21,052 nucleotides of DNA from CAZFYZ01 sp964523735. GTDB lineage: Bacteria; Armatimonadota; UBA5829. Positions 1 through 8,600 of this stretch are shown here, piece after piece. The notes under the pieces were generated by a model. It saw only the letters and a list, made by a program, of their open reading frames with translations, was not told the origin of the DNA and ran no database searches. Location of the stretch: positions 1 through 21,052 of the forward strand of contig CAZFYZ010000062.1 in assembly GCA_964523735.1 (NCBI GenBank). Direction: 5' to 3'. The position numbers and the translations under genes are program-made. Numbering within the stretch: the stretch's first letter is position 1; the number at the start of each line of letters is the position of its first letter.

Positions 1-1
1 T

Positions 2-793
2 GTGCTGCCGGAACTCAACTGGGTTACGGCCACGAGCACCGTGAGCGAGAAATACACATTCGACAGCATCCAGCTGGTCAACCGCACTGATGGGCATGGC
101 CAGGACATCTACGCTGCGGTTTCCAACTATCGAGCTAGCCAGCAGGCGGCGGGCGACAAACTCCTTAGTGAGGGGCTTGGCGGAGCGGTATTGGCGATCC
201 GTTACAGAGTCGGGGATCCGTCCGCGCCGGGCAATGCCTGGGACTATGCAGATCAGCTCTCAGGACGAATCGCGTACGGCTGCGATCGCATTTCATACAA
301 CGGCACCATTCAGCCACTGGCATGCCCGAGATACGTGCAGGTGGTTGACCGGCAGGCAGGCAGGTTCCTTCTGATCTGCGACAACTACGGTGTCTACGAA
401 GTGGGGCCCCTCGGCCCGCTCGTGCCGCTTATGGGCAGGTGGCTGTCGGACGAGGACTACCGCAATGACCTGAACCGCACGATCTATGATGACGACGGTG
501 GGATCATTACGACAGAGGCGAAGCTCGGTATCCCGCTGTTTGCCACAAGCGCCCAGGAACTTCCGAACGGCAACTGGCTGATCACCAACGGCTACTCCGG
601 GTCCAATACTGCGGGCACAGCGACATTCTCCGGCGAGGTATTCGAGCTGTCATTCCCCGGCGGCGCATCGAGCGCGGTCGAGGTCAACTGGTCGTCCCCG
701 CCGGTATACGAAGATGCCGCCGGGCAGTGGAGCCAGAAGCTGCAGAACGGCTACATCCTCCAACAGCCCCGCTCCGCACAGAGACAACTCTAA
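2..793 (+). CDS. Unrecognised extracytoplasmic protein, C-terminal part (5' truncated)
   Basis: An open frame runs from the window edge to a TAA at 791-793, giving 264 codons with stop. The first visible codon is GTG at base 2, but nothing upstream can be seen, so this is most likely an internal codon of a longer gene. The sequence is rich in Gly, Asn, Tyr and Trp with short beta-type segments such as RFLLICDNYGVYEV and ELPNGNWLITNGYSG. Segments of this kind are typical of repeat units in secreted beta-propeller proteins. No catalytic motif, transmembrane segment or sorting signal is visible, and the C-terminus has no PEP-CTERM. I do not recognise the family. It shares its neighbourhood with two other probable surface proteins (923-2125 minus and 2629-10137), so an extracellular or periplasmic role is a reasonable inference. 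It converges on the PEP-CTERM gene and is followed by a hairpin at 843-870. Alternatives are an arylsulfotransferase-like or quinoprotein-like propeller; neither can be supported from this fragment. Confidence 0.65.
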   Translation: MLPELNWVTATSTVSEKYTFDSIQLVNRTDGHGQDIYAAVSNYRASQQAAGDKLLSEGLGGAVLAIRYRVGDPSAPGNAWDYADQLSGRIAYGCDRISYNGTIQPLACPRYVQVVDRQAGRFLLICDNYGVYEVGPLGPLVPLMGRWLSDEDYRNDLNRTIYDDDGGIITTEAKLGIPLFATSAQELPNGNWLITNGYSGSNTAGTATFSGEVFELSFPGGASSAVEVNWSSPPVYEDAAGQWSQKLQNGYILQQPRSAQRQL

Positions 794-810
794 CCCCCCG
801 TCGGGGAGTT

Positions 811-838
811 GTGAATTATGAATTGTGAATTATGAATG
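811..838. repeat. Tandem heptamer repeat, four copies of RTGAATT
   Basis: Four consecutive 7-base units alternate GTGAATT, ATGAATT, GTGAATT and ATGAATG. They begin 17 bases after the stop of the preceding gene and end just before the GC hairpin at 843-870. Alternating single-base variants in strict 7-base register are the hallmark of short tandemly repeated sequences (STRR type), best known from cyanobacterial intergenic DNA. Each unit contains TGA, so the tandem places a stop in successive frames. Function unknown. Confidence 0.85.
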
Positions 839-842
839 CAGA

Positions 843-870
843 AGCGCCCCCGAGCATGCTTGGGGGCGCT
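843..870. terminator. GC-rich hairpin between convergent genes, putative bidirectional terminator
   Basis: AGCGCCCCC (843-851) is exactly complementary to GGGGGCGCT (862-870). The inner AGCATGCT can extend the stem through a G-T wobble. It lies between two convergent stop codons (793 plus, 923 minus), as expected for a shared terminator. There is no proper T-run on either side, because the flanks are tandem heptamers, so the mechanism may not be classical intrinsic termination. Confidence 0.6.
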
Positions 871-873
871 AAA

Positions 874-922
874 CTCAAAACTCAAAACTCAAAACTCAGA
901 ACTCAAAACTCAGAACTCAGAA
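874..922. repeat. Tandem heptamer repeat, seven copies of CTCARAA abutting a stop codon
   Basis: Exactly seven 7-base units (CTCAAAA or CTCAGAA) occupy 49 bases. They end directly at the TAG stop of the minus-strand PEP-CTERM gene (complement of CTA, 923-925). Read on the minus strand, the mRNA continues from the stop into TTYTGAG units, each containing TGA and therefore hitting a new frame each time. The single variable base (A or G) is scattered among the copies. This is a second STRR-like family, different in sequence from the one at 811-838 but with the same unit length. Confidence 0.9.
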
Positions 923-2125
923 CTACATCCTGCGTCTCCGCAAAAGACCTATCCCCACGGCCAGCATTCCGCCGAGGCTCACCAGCGCCGAGGGCTCTGG
1001 GACACTGAAGTCCGTGATATACTTCACGTTCACGGTATCTCCAAGCGCGCCGCTGAACCCGATGACCGGGCTCCAAGTGGCGGTGTCCCAAGCGTCTACT
1101 CTACCGGAGGCCCAACTCGTGAACCAGAACACCGAGCCATCCGCAGAGGCCGCTGCCTGATGCTGGCCGGATGACGGCACCCCTGCAGAGGGCAGCTTGC
1201 CGGCCAAGTCAACAGCTCCGCCGCTAACCGGCACTTTCCAAGCTTCGTCCGAGTTCCCATTGTTGCCGATGATGCCGATGAAGTCATCATCGCCCACGCT
1301 AAACGCGGCTACGTCTCCGGGGATCATGAATGGGTCAAGCGCTTCGCCCGCGCCGCCTGTGGCGTTGCTCGCCGGGTCGTAAGACTGCACACTGCCCTTG
1401 TCGGTCAGATCGTAGACCCTGTTGACGATGAATGCTTTGCCGGAGTCATTCGCGGTGATGGCCTGGGGCACATAGCAGTTCTCCCCAAGATTGGTATCAT
1501 CGACCTTCGCGCCGTTGAAGAACTTGCTGACCCACGCCTGCCCGACCGAGGGTCCGCCCTGGTGAGCAACCAGCGCCTGCCCGTTGGCAAGCATGACCAC
1601 ATCGGCCATGCTCTTGTTCTGGCCGAGGTCGATCAGGCTGGTCGTCGAGCTGCTCCATCCGTCGCCTGTCTTGCTGATATAGGCCAGGTAGGAGTGGCCC
1701 ACGCTGCCGTTATAGTAGCTTGACCCCACGACATAGACACCGTTTTCGTTGGCGGCAACCGCGGTTGGAGACTTCACATAGGTCGAGCCGCTGGGGTCAC
1801 CGAGCGAGACTGTGCCGATCGAGACATAACTAGGCGTCGTGCCGATGCCCTCGATCTTGCCGATGTGGAGTGAGTTAGACCCGCTGTCGGCCACGAAGAC
1901 GTAGTTGCCGTAGGACGCTACGCCCGTGATCCCTGTGCTGCCGAAACCGGCGCCAAGATCATACCAGTTTCTTCCTCCCCAGGCGGAATCACTCTGGGTT
2001 CTGAATATGTAGAGGCTCGATCCGCTCGTTGCAAGAGCATAATGCTGTGATGCAGCCACCGCCGTACATGCCATAGCAAGCACAACAGCCGCCACACCCA
2101 AGATTCGGAAGTGTCGTGTAATCAT
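923..2125 (-). CDS. PEP-CTERM sorting-domain protein, propeller-like
   Basis: A 400-residue exported protein. The frame is open further upstream, but the ATG at 2125 is preceded by AAGGGGA at a 6-base spacing and is followed at once by a signal peptide (MITRHFRILGVAAVVLAMAC, cleavage near AVAA at about residue 25), so I start there. The C-terminus is a textbook PEP-CTERM signal: VPEP at 375-378, a hydrophobic stretch 379-395, then RRRR at 396-399 and a final Met. In characterised systems this signal is processed by an exosortase (EpsH/XrtA type), and the protein is released to the exopolysaccharide-rich outer surface; no exosortase is in this window. The body has recurring segments such as YGNYVFVADSGSNSLHIG and NENGVYVVGSSYYNG that suggest a beta-propeller, but the family is not recognised. 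A sigma-54-like promoter lies just upstream (2174-2189). The stop codon abuts a seven-copy heptamer repeat. Confidence 0.9.
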   Translation of the reverse strand: MITRHFRILGVAAVVLAMACTAVAASQHYALATSGSSLYIFRTQSDSAWGGRNWYDLGAGFGSTGITGVASYGNYVFVADSGSNSLHIGKIEGIGTTPSYVSIGTVSLGDPSGSTYVKSPTAVAANENGVYVVGSSYYNGSVGHSYLAYISKTGDGWSSSTTSLIDLGQNKSMADVVMLANGQALVAHQGGPSVGQAWVSKFFNGAKVDDTNLGENCYVPQAITANDSGKAFIVNRVYDLTDKGSVQSYDPASNATGGAGEALDPFMIPGDVAAFSVGDDDFIGIIGNNGNSDEAWKVPVSGGAVDLAGKLPSAGVPSSGQHQAAASADGSVFWFTSWASGRVDAWDTATWSPVIGFSGALGDTVNVKYITDFSVPEPSALVSLGGMLAVGIGLLRRRRM

Positions 2126-2131
2126 CGGCTT

Positions 2132-2138
2132 TCCCCTT
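2132..2138 (-). promoter_or_regulatory. Ribosome binding site deciding the PEP-CTERM gene start
   Basis: On the minus strand AAGGGGA lies six bases upstream of the ATG at 2125. It fixes that codon, rather than any of the upstream in-frame codons reaching to 2350, as the start, in agreement with the signal peptide. Confidence 0.8.
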
Positions 2139-2173
2139 AGCGCGGCCCTGCTGGCACCGCTCAACCTATATTC

Positions 2174-2189
2174 TGCATAAAACGTGCCA
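2174..2189 (-). promoter_or_regulatory. Sigma-54 (RpoN) type -24/-12 promoter
   Basis: The minus strand reads TGGCACGTTTTATGCA. The sigma-54 consensus is TGGCACG-N4-TTGCW. Here the -24 box is perfect, the GG and GC dinucleotides are separated by exactly 10 bases as required, and the only departure is ATGC for TTGC. It lies about 50 bases upstream of the PEP-CTERM start codon, which would give a leader of roughly 35-40 bases. PEP-CTERM genes in some Proteobacteria are known to be under PrsK/PrsR and RpoN control, so the context supports the call. No activator gene is visible in the window. Confidence 0.6.
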
Positions 2190-2228
2190 TTTGGGCCCCT
2201 GTTAAGCTTGTTTGCAAACCGGCATAAT

Positions 2229-2260
2229 CGCGAAAGCGCGAAAGGGCGAAAGCGCGAAAG
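2229..2260. repeat. Octamer tandem repeat SGCGAAAG x4, left arm of a large inverted repeat
   Basis: Four 8-base units (CGCGAAAG, CGCGAAAG, GGCGAAAG, CGCGAAAG) are followed by AAGGGAGGGGAGG. The whole tract is an imperfect inverted complement of 2430-2478. A smaller tandem of CAGAAAGY-type octamers follows at 2286-2310. It lies upstream of both divergent genes, beyond the sigma-54 site. Confidence 0.8.
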
Positions 2261-2285
2261 AAGGGAGGGGAGGAAACGCGAGATC

Positions 2286-2310
2286 CAGAAAGTCAGAAAG
2301 CCAGAAATCA
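2286..2310. repeat. Short octamer tandem, three copies of CAGAAAKY type
   Basis: CAGAAAGT, CAGAAAGC and CAGAAATC follow one another without gaps inside the spacer of the inverted repeat formed by 2229-2276 and 2430-2478. Same unit length as the flanking arms but a different sequence. Confidence 0.6.
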
Positions 2311-2445
2311 GGGCCTGAGATTGAGGTCTTTCGGGATTTCGGTGCTGCACGATCGTTTGGTGTGTGATGTCCCCTGGGATTGCACTCAGCTCAGCCCATC
2401 AGTGCACCCAAACCCGAAACAACTCTGCCATTCCTCCCTTCCCTT

Positions 2446-2478
2446 CTTTCGTGCTTTCTCCCCTTTCGTGCTTTCGTG
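2446..2478. repeat. Octamer tandem repeat CTTTCGTG, right arm of the inverted repeat
   Basis: Units CTTTCGTG, CTTTCTCC(C), CTTTCGTG and CTTTCGTG. Read on the minus strand these are CACGAAAG octamers running into GAAGGGAAGGGAGG, matching the left arm at 2229-2276 with a few single-base differences over about 48 bases. The arms are separated by about 155 bases. In RNA or single-stranded DNA they could form a long imperfect hairpin between the two divergent promoters. Confidence 0.8.
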
Positions 2479-2524
2479 ACCAAAGAGCCGCACGTGATGC
2501 ACAGGGCTTCCACCCCGGCAATCG

Positions 2525-2533
2525 TGCTATAAT
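2525..2533 (+). promoter_or_regulatory. Extended -10 promoter for the giant secreted protein
   Basis: TGCTATAAT is a perfect TATAAT with an upstream TGN extension. No good -35 is seen at the right distance, as is usual for extended -10 promoters. Transcription would start near 2540, leaving a leader of about 90 bases. A second, weaker candidate is TTGATA at 2574-2579 followed by an AT-rich stretch near 2597. Confidence 0.6.
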
Positions 2534-2618
2534 GACTTGCGACTCCCTCACGCACGCCCGCCATGGGGAACAATTGATATGTGTGCTGAGTCGAAAATAG
2601 TAGCCTACAAGTGGCCTC

Positions 2619-2624
2619 GGAGGT
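2619..2624 (+). promoter_or_regulatory. Ribosome binding site deciding the giant gene start
   Basis: GGAGGT lies four bases before the ATG at 2629. The in-frame GTG at 2611 is upstream of this site and has no Shine-Dalgarno of its own, so ATG 2629 is chosen; the signal peptide begins right there. Confidence 0.75.
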
Positions 2625-2628
2625 CTCT

Positions 2629-5600
2629 ATGAGGGAAGGCATTAAGCGCGTAATCCTGCCTGCCGCGATTGCGCTGGTCGCGGTGATGGCGTTCGCCTGC
2701 GTCGCCTCGGCGGCGGCACGTCCCATTTGGGAGGGGTACCACCGCGACGGTTTCCGCAAGGGTCTCAACAACGATTGTGAGGACTTCGGCAACCCAGCCT
2801 CGACCAACCTGATCTGGGTGTTCCCCAGGGGGGTAGGCGAGAATGTGGACGAGGAACTGTCCATCGTCGACGACCTCGACCCGACGTATTTCACCCCGGA
2901 TCGGACATGGTTCACCAACGACACCCTGTCAGCCGAGAACGCCTGGGAGACCCGATTCCTCTGGAAGCCGGTCTCGAGCCGCGCGAGTACGGGCTACCAG
3001 GACAGGCCGGTGCGTTGGGACTTGCCCAGCGAGCTTGGCAAAGGGCGCTACACGGTAATGATCTGGGTGCCCTCCACCTACGACCAGGCCGTTGATGAGA
3101 ATGGCAAGCCTCTGCACCGCAATACGACCCAGGCCGAATACACCGTCTACGATTCCACAGGCGCCACCACTATCAAGTTTGACCAGACGATCGGCGGCGA
3201 GTGGCGCCTCCTGGCCAACAGGCAGTTCGACTTCTCTGACGGCGGCTACGTAACGCTCAGCAACGTGACGGATGACACCGAGGCCGCGATAAAGAACGAT
3301 GGCATCATTGTGGCGGCCGACGCCATCAAGTTCGTCCCCGGCACCGGCGCGGAGATCTACGCCTCGGTAGCCAGTGGCATCATCCCATGGAGCACGAGTT
3401 GGGAAGCCTTCAGTGAGGATCTTGATGGTGACGGAGACCAGGACAGTGTGGGCGAAGGCAGCTTCAGTGGGGAAATCGCGGCCGTCTTCGCGGCGACTGT
3501 CGAATCGCCTCTTGCCAACAGCCAGTATGCGCCGGACTCGGGCTCTGTCTACTGCATCAACAGCGTCACGCCCACTGTGGACCCAATCAAGGACATCACA
3601 AACGACGATTACCTCGGCCTTTCGCGCTATCTCGGAACCGACATCTGGCGCTATCCCAGGCCGCCAAGAATGCGGTACCAAGGCTCTGAGGTCAGTGGCA
3701 ATCCGGTCGCACGGAACTACATCGAAGGACCCGTCGAGGGCGGTTTCTACGCCTCTCCCACGCTCGCTATGGTCAACAACAGGATGGTCTGCTTCGCCGC
3801 GGGCATGGACAGGCAGTTCTATGCCCTCGACGCCGCGACCGGCGAGCTCCTTTGGAAAGGCCCGGGGGTTACCATCAGCGAGGGCACGCTCGACGGCGAA
3901 CCCAAAGACTCGCAGGCTGACGGAGGTGTCCTCACCCCAGATTCCGGCACCAGCGTTGGCGTGGTCTACGCCGATGCCTTTGGTGGGGCCTACCATTACG
4001 TGGCTTGCGATGTCCAGACCGACCAGGTGTTCTCGACTTGGACGTTCACCGAGAACAAGAGAGTCCAACTGGCGGGGCAGCCAACCGATGACGGCCTGTC
4101 ATATGCCGTCTACGCTTATCTGCCCGGCAAGTCTGGCGCAGAGCCCAACCAGCGCGCGGTGGACGCGACATATCGCATCTACACAGACCAGTCTGGCAGC
4201 GACCCCGAGGCTCAGGTCAGCGTCAACCAGGCCGACCCGGAGAACCAGGGCAAGTGGGTCAAGATCGGCTCCTATTTCAACGTTACCAAAGTGGAACTTC
4301 TCACTCATGCCACGGCTCATGCCGAGGGCCTCTTCGCAAGCGACTACGTTGTCGTTGCGGATGCCGTGCAGATCATCCCAGACACGATCGAGGCGTTCGG
4401 CTACTGCTCGCCAATTGTCGACCTGGATGCAGCCAGCACGTCCATTGTCAGACCGACCACCGTGTTCGCCGCCAGCACTTCCGGGCGCGTGATAGGCTTT
4501 GATCTGGACGCCAGTGGCACGCAGAGAATCGGCAAGGTGCGGTGGATATTCCCCAAGGTCCGCACCAGCGCCACCGTGAGTGGGGAAGCCGACGCTGACC
4601 AACCCAGCCTCGGGCAACTGGCGGGCTCGCCGTCCTATTTCCATGACACTACTCGAGGCAAGAACCTCATACTTGCAGGCGTTGACGGCCGCGTTCACTG
4701 CATAAACAATCCGGACGCAGGTTCCATTGAGGATCCCCCGACGGATCTGTGGGCAGGCGCTGACCCAATCGATCCCGCCGGCTTCACCTCCTCTCCCGCC
4801 ATCGACAGAGGTGATGATGGCGCGACCGATGATCGGTTCTTCATCGGCGCGACCAGCGGCAAGTTCTACGCTATCGGATTGGGAGGCGACAGCCCGGAGA
4901 TCAGATGGCAGTACCCGACGTCCGGCACCGGCCTGCCGCTCGGCGCTTTCCGATACTCGACCCCAGCCATTGCCGAGGTGCCCAGCAGCGGAGGAGGCAA
5001 TCGCCACCGAGTTTGGGTCGGCGGCAGCGACAGTAGGATATACTCCTTTGACGCCACCAGCGGCGACAGACTCAGGGTCGAGTTCGACAACGCCGGGAAC
5101 CCCGTCTCGGGGGAGAACGAATGGTATATCGAGCCCAGCGCCGGTTCGGCAGTTCAGGCTTCGATCGCCATTACCGGCCAGGACTCCAACCACAAGCGCG
5201 TGATGTTCGTCGGCGACATGGGCGATAATGGCGTCTTGCACTGGTACAACGCCAAGACCGGTGAGAGCGACTGGGTCTTCAACTATGATAACCCTAGCGA
5301 CACAGCGGATGCGAAAGCTTACCAGGGCTGGAGGTGCGAGGGGCCGCTCTTCTCCTCCCCGAACATAACAAACCTCAGGAGCGAGAATGGCGCGGAGTTC
5401 TCCTACGTCTACAACGGCTGCGGAGATGGTCGCGTCTACGCTTTCTCGCACCACGGCGGAGCATGGGGCGGCAGGTGGGCCGGAGGCAGGTGGCCGTTCG
5501 ACGGCGGTCCAGGCGGCGGAGAACAGAGCGTTGTCTCGCTGGCCCCCGATACGGACATCCAGTTCGACATATTCAGAGACGACTTCTACAACAACTCACT

Positions 5601-8600
5601 GAGCTTCACCGACACGAATCTGAAGACCGGCACAGGATCCGAGCCGAATATCGACAACTGGTGGCCTGACGATCCCAACTACATCGTTAGCAAGGGCATG
5701 AAGTGGCAGAACTATGCGACGGGCGGCAAGACGGATGATCAGATAGATGAGGATCTTCGTAACGCAGCCCTCGATCGCAGAACCCACCACGTCTTCCCCA
5801 ACCTGGCCGCCAGACAGCCTAGCGGCGACGATGTGCTCTACTTCGAGTGGGGTGAGAAAGTCAACATGATCCTCTGGAACCTGCCGGGCCTGGAGTACCT
5901 CTACGGGTCCAGCGAGGGGCAGAAGAGGAACAACATCCGCTTCACGATGACCAACACCAGCGCGGGCACGAGCGCGGGCAGCCAGGTCAGACTATCCGGC
6001 GCTGTCAAGCTCCTGCGAGAGTATACAGTCCTCAGCAACGAAACCGATACCAGTACCACGTCCGGCGGCGAGTCAACAACCATCTACAAACCGCTTCAAT
6101 ACTCTGCCACCGGCGAACACAAGGGCGCGGACGTGAAACGCAGCTACGCAGTGGCGCAGATAGATATAAGGGGCACTGGCTCCAATCCACCGAGCCCTGG
6201 TCCGGGCTGGGTCGTCAATGTCGAGATCAGGCGCAAGACGAGCAATGACGATAAGGCCCCGATCGTTCTGCAGACCATGCCGCTGGCTCGGCTCTCGGCG
6301 GGGAATCCGCCTGAGCCGGTGACTACTTCCGGGTCACAGACGAACGCAAATATAGTGAACTTCAAGGAGCAGCTTGTCGGCATCAACAACCCGCTGGCGA
6401 TCAAGACCGTGGCGATCGCAGGCAATCCCAACGGCGCCGGCTGGCCCCAGACCCTCAACTACAGGGCCGATCGCTCCCAGACCGACGCCCACTACAATGG
6501 GAACGGCATCTACGACCCGACCGGCGAGGGCTCGCTCACACTCAACAGCCCGCTGGACCTCGATGTGGGTACAGTCGGCCACGGGACATCTTCGCCAGTC
6601 ATATCCATGGGTGTAATGGACCGCAGCGCGACCGGCCTCGGCTTCTCAAGCGGTCGCCAGACAACGCTGGACCGCTTCAGGATCAGCGGCGGCGACCTGA
6701 GGTGGCCCGGCAATGCCGATGTGGCGCTCTCCGGTTCCGGCGGCATCAAGTTCGCCTGGGAACTCGGGTTCTACTCCGCCGACTACCCGCCGATCTACAA
6801 GCGGTTCGAGACCTTCCGCAAGAACTACGACGATGCGGACCCCTCTCGTGCGGCCTCCAAGCTGCCTCCGCTGCTCAGACCGGCCACCGGGGTCTACGAT
6901 GACGCCATACTGCGACCGGACGTTTGCCAGGTCAGTGTGGAAGTGCCAAGATTCCAGCCGGCGAACATCGATAACCACGGCTACCGCCGCGAAATGCAGG
7001 CCTATATCGATTCCAACGGCAACGGCCAGTTCGACTCGGGCAACGTGGTTTCCGGCAGGCCGACGACATACCAAGAGTGCTTCCGGCAGTTCGCGATGAA
7101 GGTCAAGGTTCCGCCGGACCCGCGCATCGAGGTCGATGAACAGCTTGTCGACATCGGCCAGGCGTCTCACGGAACAGGCCAGAACCTGCACCTGATTCCG
7201 TTCCTTGACTTCATGCCCGGCAACCCGAACCCGGAGATCAGGCAGTGGTTCAAGCGCATAACAGTCAAGAATGCAGGCAACGTGAACCTCTACAACCTGC
7301 ATATCGGCGACAACGCGCATGGACTCTTCATGCTCAAGGACCCGCGAGGCTTCACCCCCGCGGCCCTGGCGGCTACCCCGGTTATCCCCGGCAACTACGT
7401 CTGCAGCTCGCTTGATACTTATGCTCCATCGACACCGTCGCTGCAGGGGCTCAAGGCCGAGCCGTTCTTTACCGGCATATATGGCAATGCGCCCAATCTT
7501 GGCTACACTCTCACAAAGGCACGGGTGGGGGACCCCGACCCGACGATTCTCACCGTTCCCGACAGGCGCAAGTGGGACGCCGACTTCTTGGGAACTAGAC
7601 TCGCGGCACAGAACGCCTATGGCGTTGCCCTGGCTGCACAGGGATTCTCCACAGAGAACGTTCCGAAGATGCAGCCGTTCGGTGTTGAGGTCGGCGTGGG
7701 GATACCCATCGGGCAGCCCATCGGTACCTATCAGGCGCCCTACATTCCAGTCTACGCGAACTTCGGTAGTGGCACTCAGACTGTCCGCAGCGACCCAAGC
7801 TTCGGCCTGAAAGTGACTGTCCGGGAGATCCAGCTCACAGGCACGCGCACCCCAGGTTCGCTCGCGCACGTTGATGCGGAGAACTTCGACAATAAGTTTG
7901 CGAGGTTCGGTGACGAGACTCCCGCAGCCTACAGAGACGCGGCAGGCCAAATCCAGTTCTTCTGGTCCAGCAACAGGATGTTCGATCCCAGCCTGTTCCC
8001 CGATCCTAGTCTTCCGCCGGATAGCCGGCAGTGGAGGGACTTTGCGTCCGCTCCCTGGTTGATCGACCAGTCCACCCTGGGCTGGAACCGTAACTGGTGG
8101 GCGACCTCGCCGGACTCGCGATGGTGGAACACGCTAGGCTCTGTTCTCAACACCACTACAAAGCAATGGCCTTCAGAGCTCTTGGGCTCGGATATGAAAG
8201 ACGCCTATGTGCTGCCGTGGACCTTTGGCGGAGACTCGACGGATCTTCTCTCCGTCAGGCACTTCTCGCCGACCATCGCGCAGAACCTGGACGTGGCTCC
8301 GACCCAGCCATTCTCCACTGTGCTGGCCTGGGCAGGAACCGCCGATATTCAGATGCCGGACGGCAAGCTGGCTCAGGAGAGCCGCATATTCTACACCAAT
8401 GCGGCGACTCCGGATGTCACGTCGTCGTCTCAGTCGATCGACTTCATCCCGCTCGACCCGACCATGGAAAAGCGCAGCCCCAGCCTCTCGCTCTACAACC
8501 AGGGCAGCTCGCCCCTGATGTGGGCGTTCTGGCTCGGCGGCGCTGCCGGCAAGTGGTCGATATGCTATGCAGTCAACGAGCAACACGCATTCCCGAACAC

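Noticed and set aside
836..1174. Plus-strand frame with LKTQNSELKTQNSEL repeats
   Set aside because: It is a translation of the heptamer tandem at 874-922 followed by antisense of the PEP-CTERM gene; the repeating peptide is an effect of the DNA repeat.
2470..2560. Possible c-di-GMP (GEMM) riboswitch before the giant gene, because of a CACAGGGC stretch
   Set aside because: Only the short CACAGGG part matches; the second conserved GACGCAAAGCC block and the expected stems are absent, and the segment lies upstream of the -10 element.
2929..7950. Long minus-strand open frames opposite the giant gene (2929-4068, 4099-5454, 6646-7950)
   Set aside because: They are antisense to a frame with a signal peptide, recognisable domains and a ribosome site; they have no ribosome site, no domain and an Arg/Val/Gly/Asp-rich composition typical of antisense GC-rich coding DNA.
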